Assembly: GCF_002104995.1 (NCBI RefSeq)
Contig: NW_024468265.1
Coordinates: forward strand, 212,003 to 276,002
DNA: 64,000 nucleotides
Source: Linderina pennispora
Taxonomy: Eukaryota; Kickxellomycota; Kickxellomycetes; Kickxellales; Kickxellaceae
Reading direction: 5' to 3'
The notes under the pieces were generated by a model. It saw only the letters and a program-made list of their open reading frames with translations, was not told the origin of the DNA and did not search any database. Below, piece by piece: positions 62,788-64,000 of this stretch (position 1 is the stretch's first letter; the number at the start of each line of letters is the position of its first letter). Made by a program: the position numbers and the translations under genes.

Positions 62788-64000
62788 TTTTGTAGAATAG
62801 AATGTGTAAGAAAAAGTGTAAAGGTCGAACGTGAATAAAAGGGAAGATTGAATAAGAAAGGGCACTGCGAAGTAAACATTGTTTGTCTACACAAAACAAT
62901 GGTGGCCCACTGCATACAACCGCAGCTAGTAAATCATATCACCATAATCGGGATTAGCTCCAAATGCAGATCCACGTGATATCTTTGCTTTATACAGCCG
63001 CTGAATCGTCAAATACTGCTAGCTGATGCACAATAAATTTCTGCAGCAGTGGCATATGGTGCAAGAGTACTGTTACATAGCCTCTAGAGCTATGCATGTT
63101 GCAATGGCCACTGAACAAGACTAGCCCTTAAAGGCATAGAGTAATCAACAATGACTAATATAACCATATAGTATGTACAATTGGCTACAAATTGCCTCAT
63201 ATTAGATACTAGATATCAATTTATAACTTTAATCTTACTTATATATATTGAAATACTAGAGCTTAAATTAATTTTAATAAAGTTCTAGCATTATAACATA
63301 TGATGATATTTTATATGGTAAGTAGTACTAGACAATAAGTGCTGATTTCAGAGATAACTTCATAGGCATAATAATGTCTTTACCTTTATATAAGATATTA
63401 TACTCCAAAAAATGCCTGACTGTCTGCTAGAAATGATTTAATTGGTTAAAAAATAAAACTCTTAAGCTTCAATATGAGTTTGGGTGACTTGCTCTGTAAA
63501 CTCCTTTTGATCTTGTGTGGCATCTGACCTCATCGGTGAAACCAGGGTGACAAGTTGGTATTGTAGTGGTAACAGGTCTCCACTAGATATCTCCATTGGT
63601 TCAGCGCAAGAGCTGCCCTCATTGTCGGTCGGCCTGATAACTTCCATGGCATCATCATGTTGGTCATCACCAGCTGCGCAACACTCTTAGGATATTTATT
63701 TATGAGCACCTATTGAATAAGGCCATATAGCTCTTCTAGTAGTCATGCAATATTTGTGGATTTATTTTATAAATTAATTTGTCTTATGAACATGCATAAG
63801 CAGTAGTATTTGGGCCACAATGGACCCAGTCTGTATAGACTGATTCAAGAGTCTGTATCAGTGCTAAGGGCCCCAAGAACCATGCAAGCCAGATCATTTT
63901 TAATAAAAAGTTCTTAATGCTATGCATACGCAATACAGCAAAACTGAACAGCATCATTTCTCTTGTTTTGCCTACCGAATTTCTCAAATGAATATTACGC
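62788..64000. other. AT-rich right end of window, no gene
   Basis: From about 63,130 the composition resembles the 15.9-25.5 kb island. Only short frames (for example 63462-63647 minus) without recognisable domain, and no family terminus or hairpin seen. Possibly the start of another repeat block. Confidence 0.4.

Overview
The window looks like a nuclear contig from an early-diverging filamentous fungus, most like Kickxellomycotina/Zoopagomycota. The evidence is GC-rich genes, spliceosomal introns of about 70-240 bp with GTAAGT-type donors, TATA boxes 50-280 bp upstream of starts, tandem secreted tyrosinases and carboxypeptidases, and Fet3-, RRP9-, Est1- and pICln-type genes. The taxonomic placement is an inference from gene content, not a match.

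1-15.7 kb: tandem paralogue arrays, all on the minus strand. They are three tyrosinases (the first cut by the window edge), three DUF4097-like beta-solenoid proteins with PPxY-type N-termini, an Erv2-type sulfhydryl oxidase and an aminopeptidase P with a likely mitochondrial leader. All reading frames here are intact.

15.9-25.5 kb: an AT-rich island unlike its surroundings, occupied by a mobile-element family. It holds a DDE (PIF/Harbinger/IS5-like) transposase, a 547-residue protein of unknown function, two small homologous ORFs, and five copies of a ~400 bp inverted-terminus repeat. Each repeat has a 33-61 bp hairpin stem at its centre. Also present are a truncated second transposase, a duplicated 5' fragment of the 547-residue gene, tandem repeats derived from the transposase 3' end, and a possible LTR remnant.

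25.5-62.8 kb: GC-rich host genes again. They are two tandem serine carboxypeptidases, a Fet3-like multicopper oxidase, RRP9, an EST1/SMG7-like protein, a class IV aminotransferase (aminodeoxychorismate-lyase-like), a Na+/K+-type P-ATPase, an MCH1-like transporter, PPC decarboxylase, pICln/Lot5, two ACS-family (Dal5/Tna1-like) transporters, small secreted proteins (two with Kex2-type sites), two aldo-keto reductases and a conserved hypothetical gene.

The most striking observation concerns this right-hand part. Twelve genes are broken by about 37 single-base frame changes, and by my manual alignments every one is +1 (an extra base). None is -1, while neighbouring genes several kb long are clean. 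The worst case carries ten yet keeps all its catalytic motifs and no other lesion. Either the assembly carries residual insertion errors or something biological tolerates +1 shifts. I see no shared motif, which favours the first explanation. CDS coordinates below span first to last codon; introns and frame breaks are in the text.
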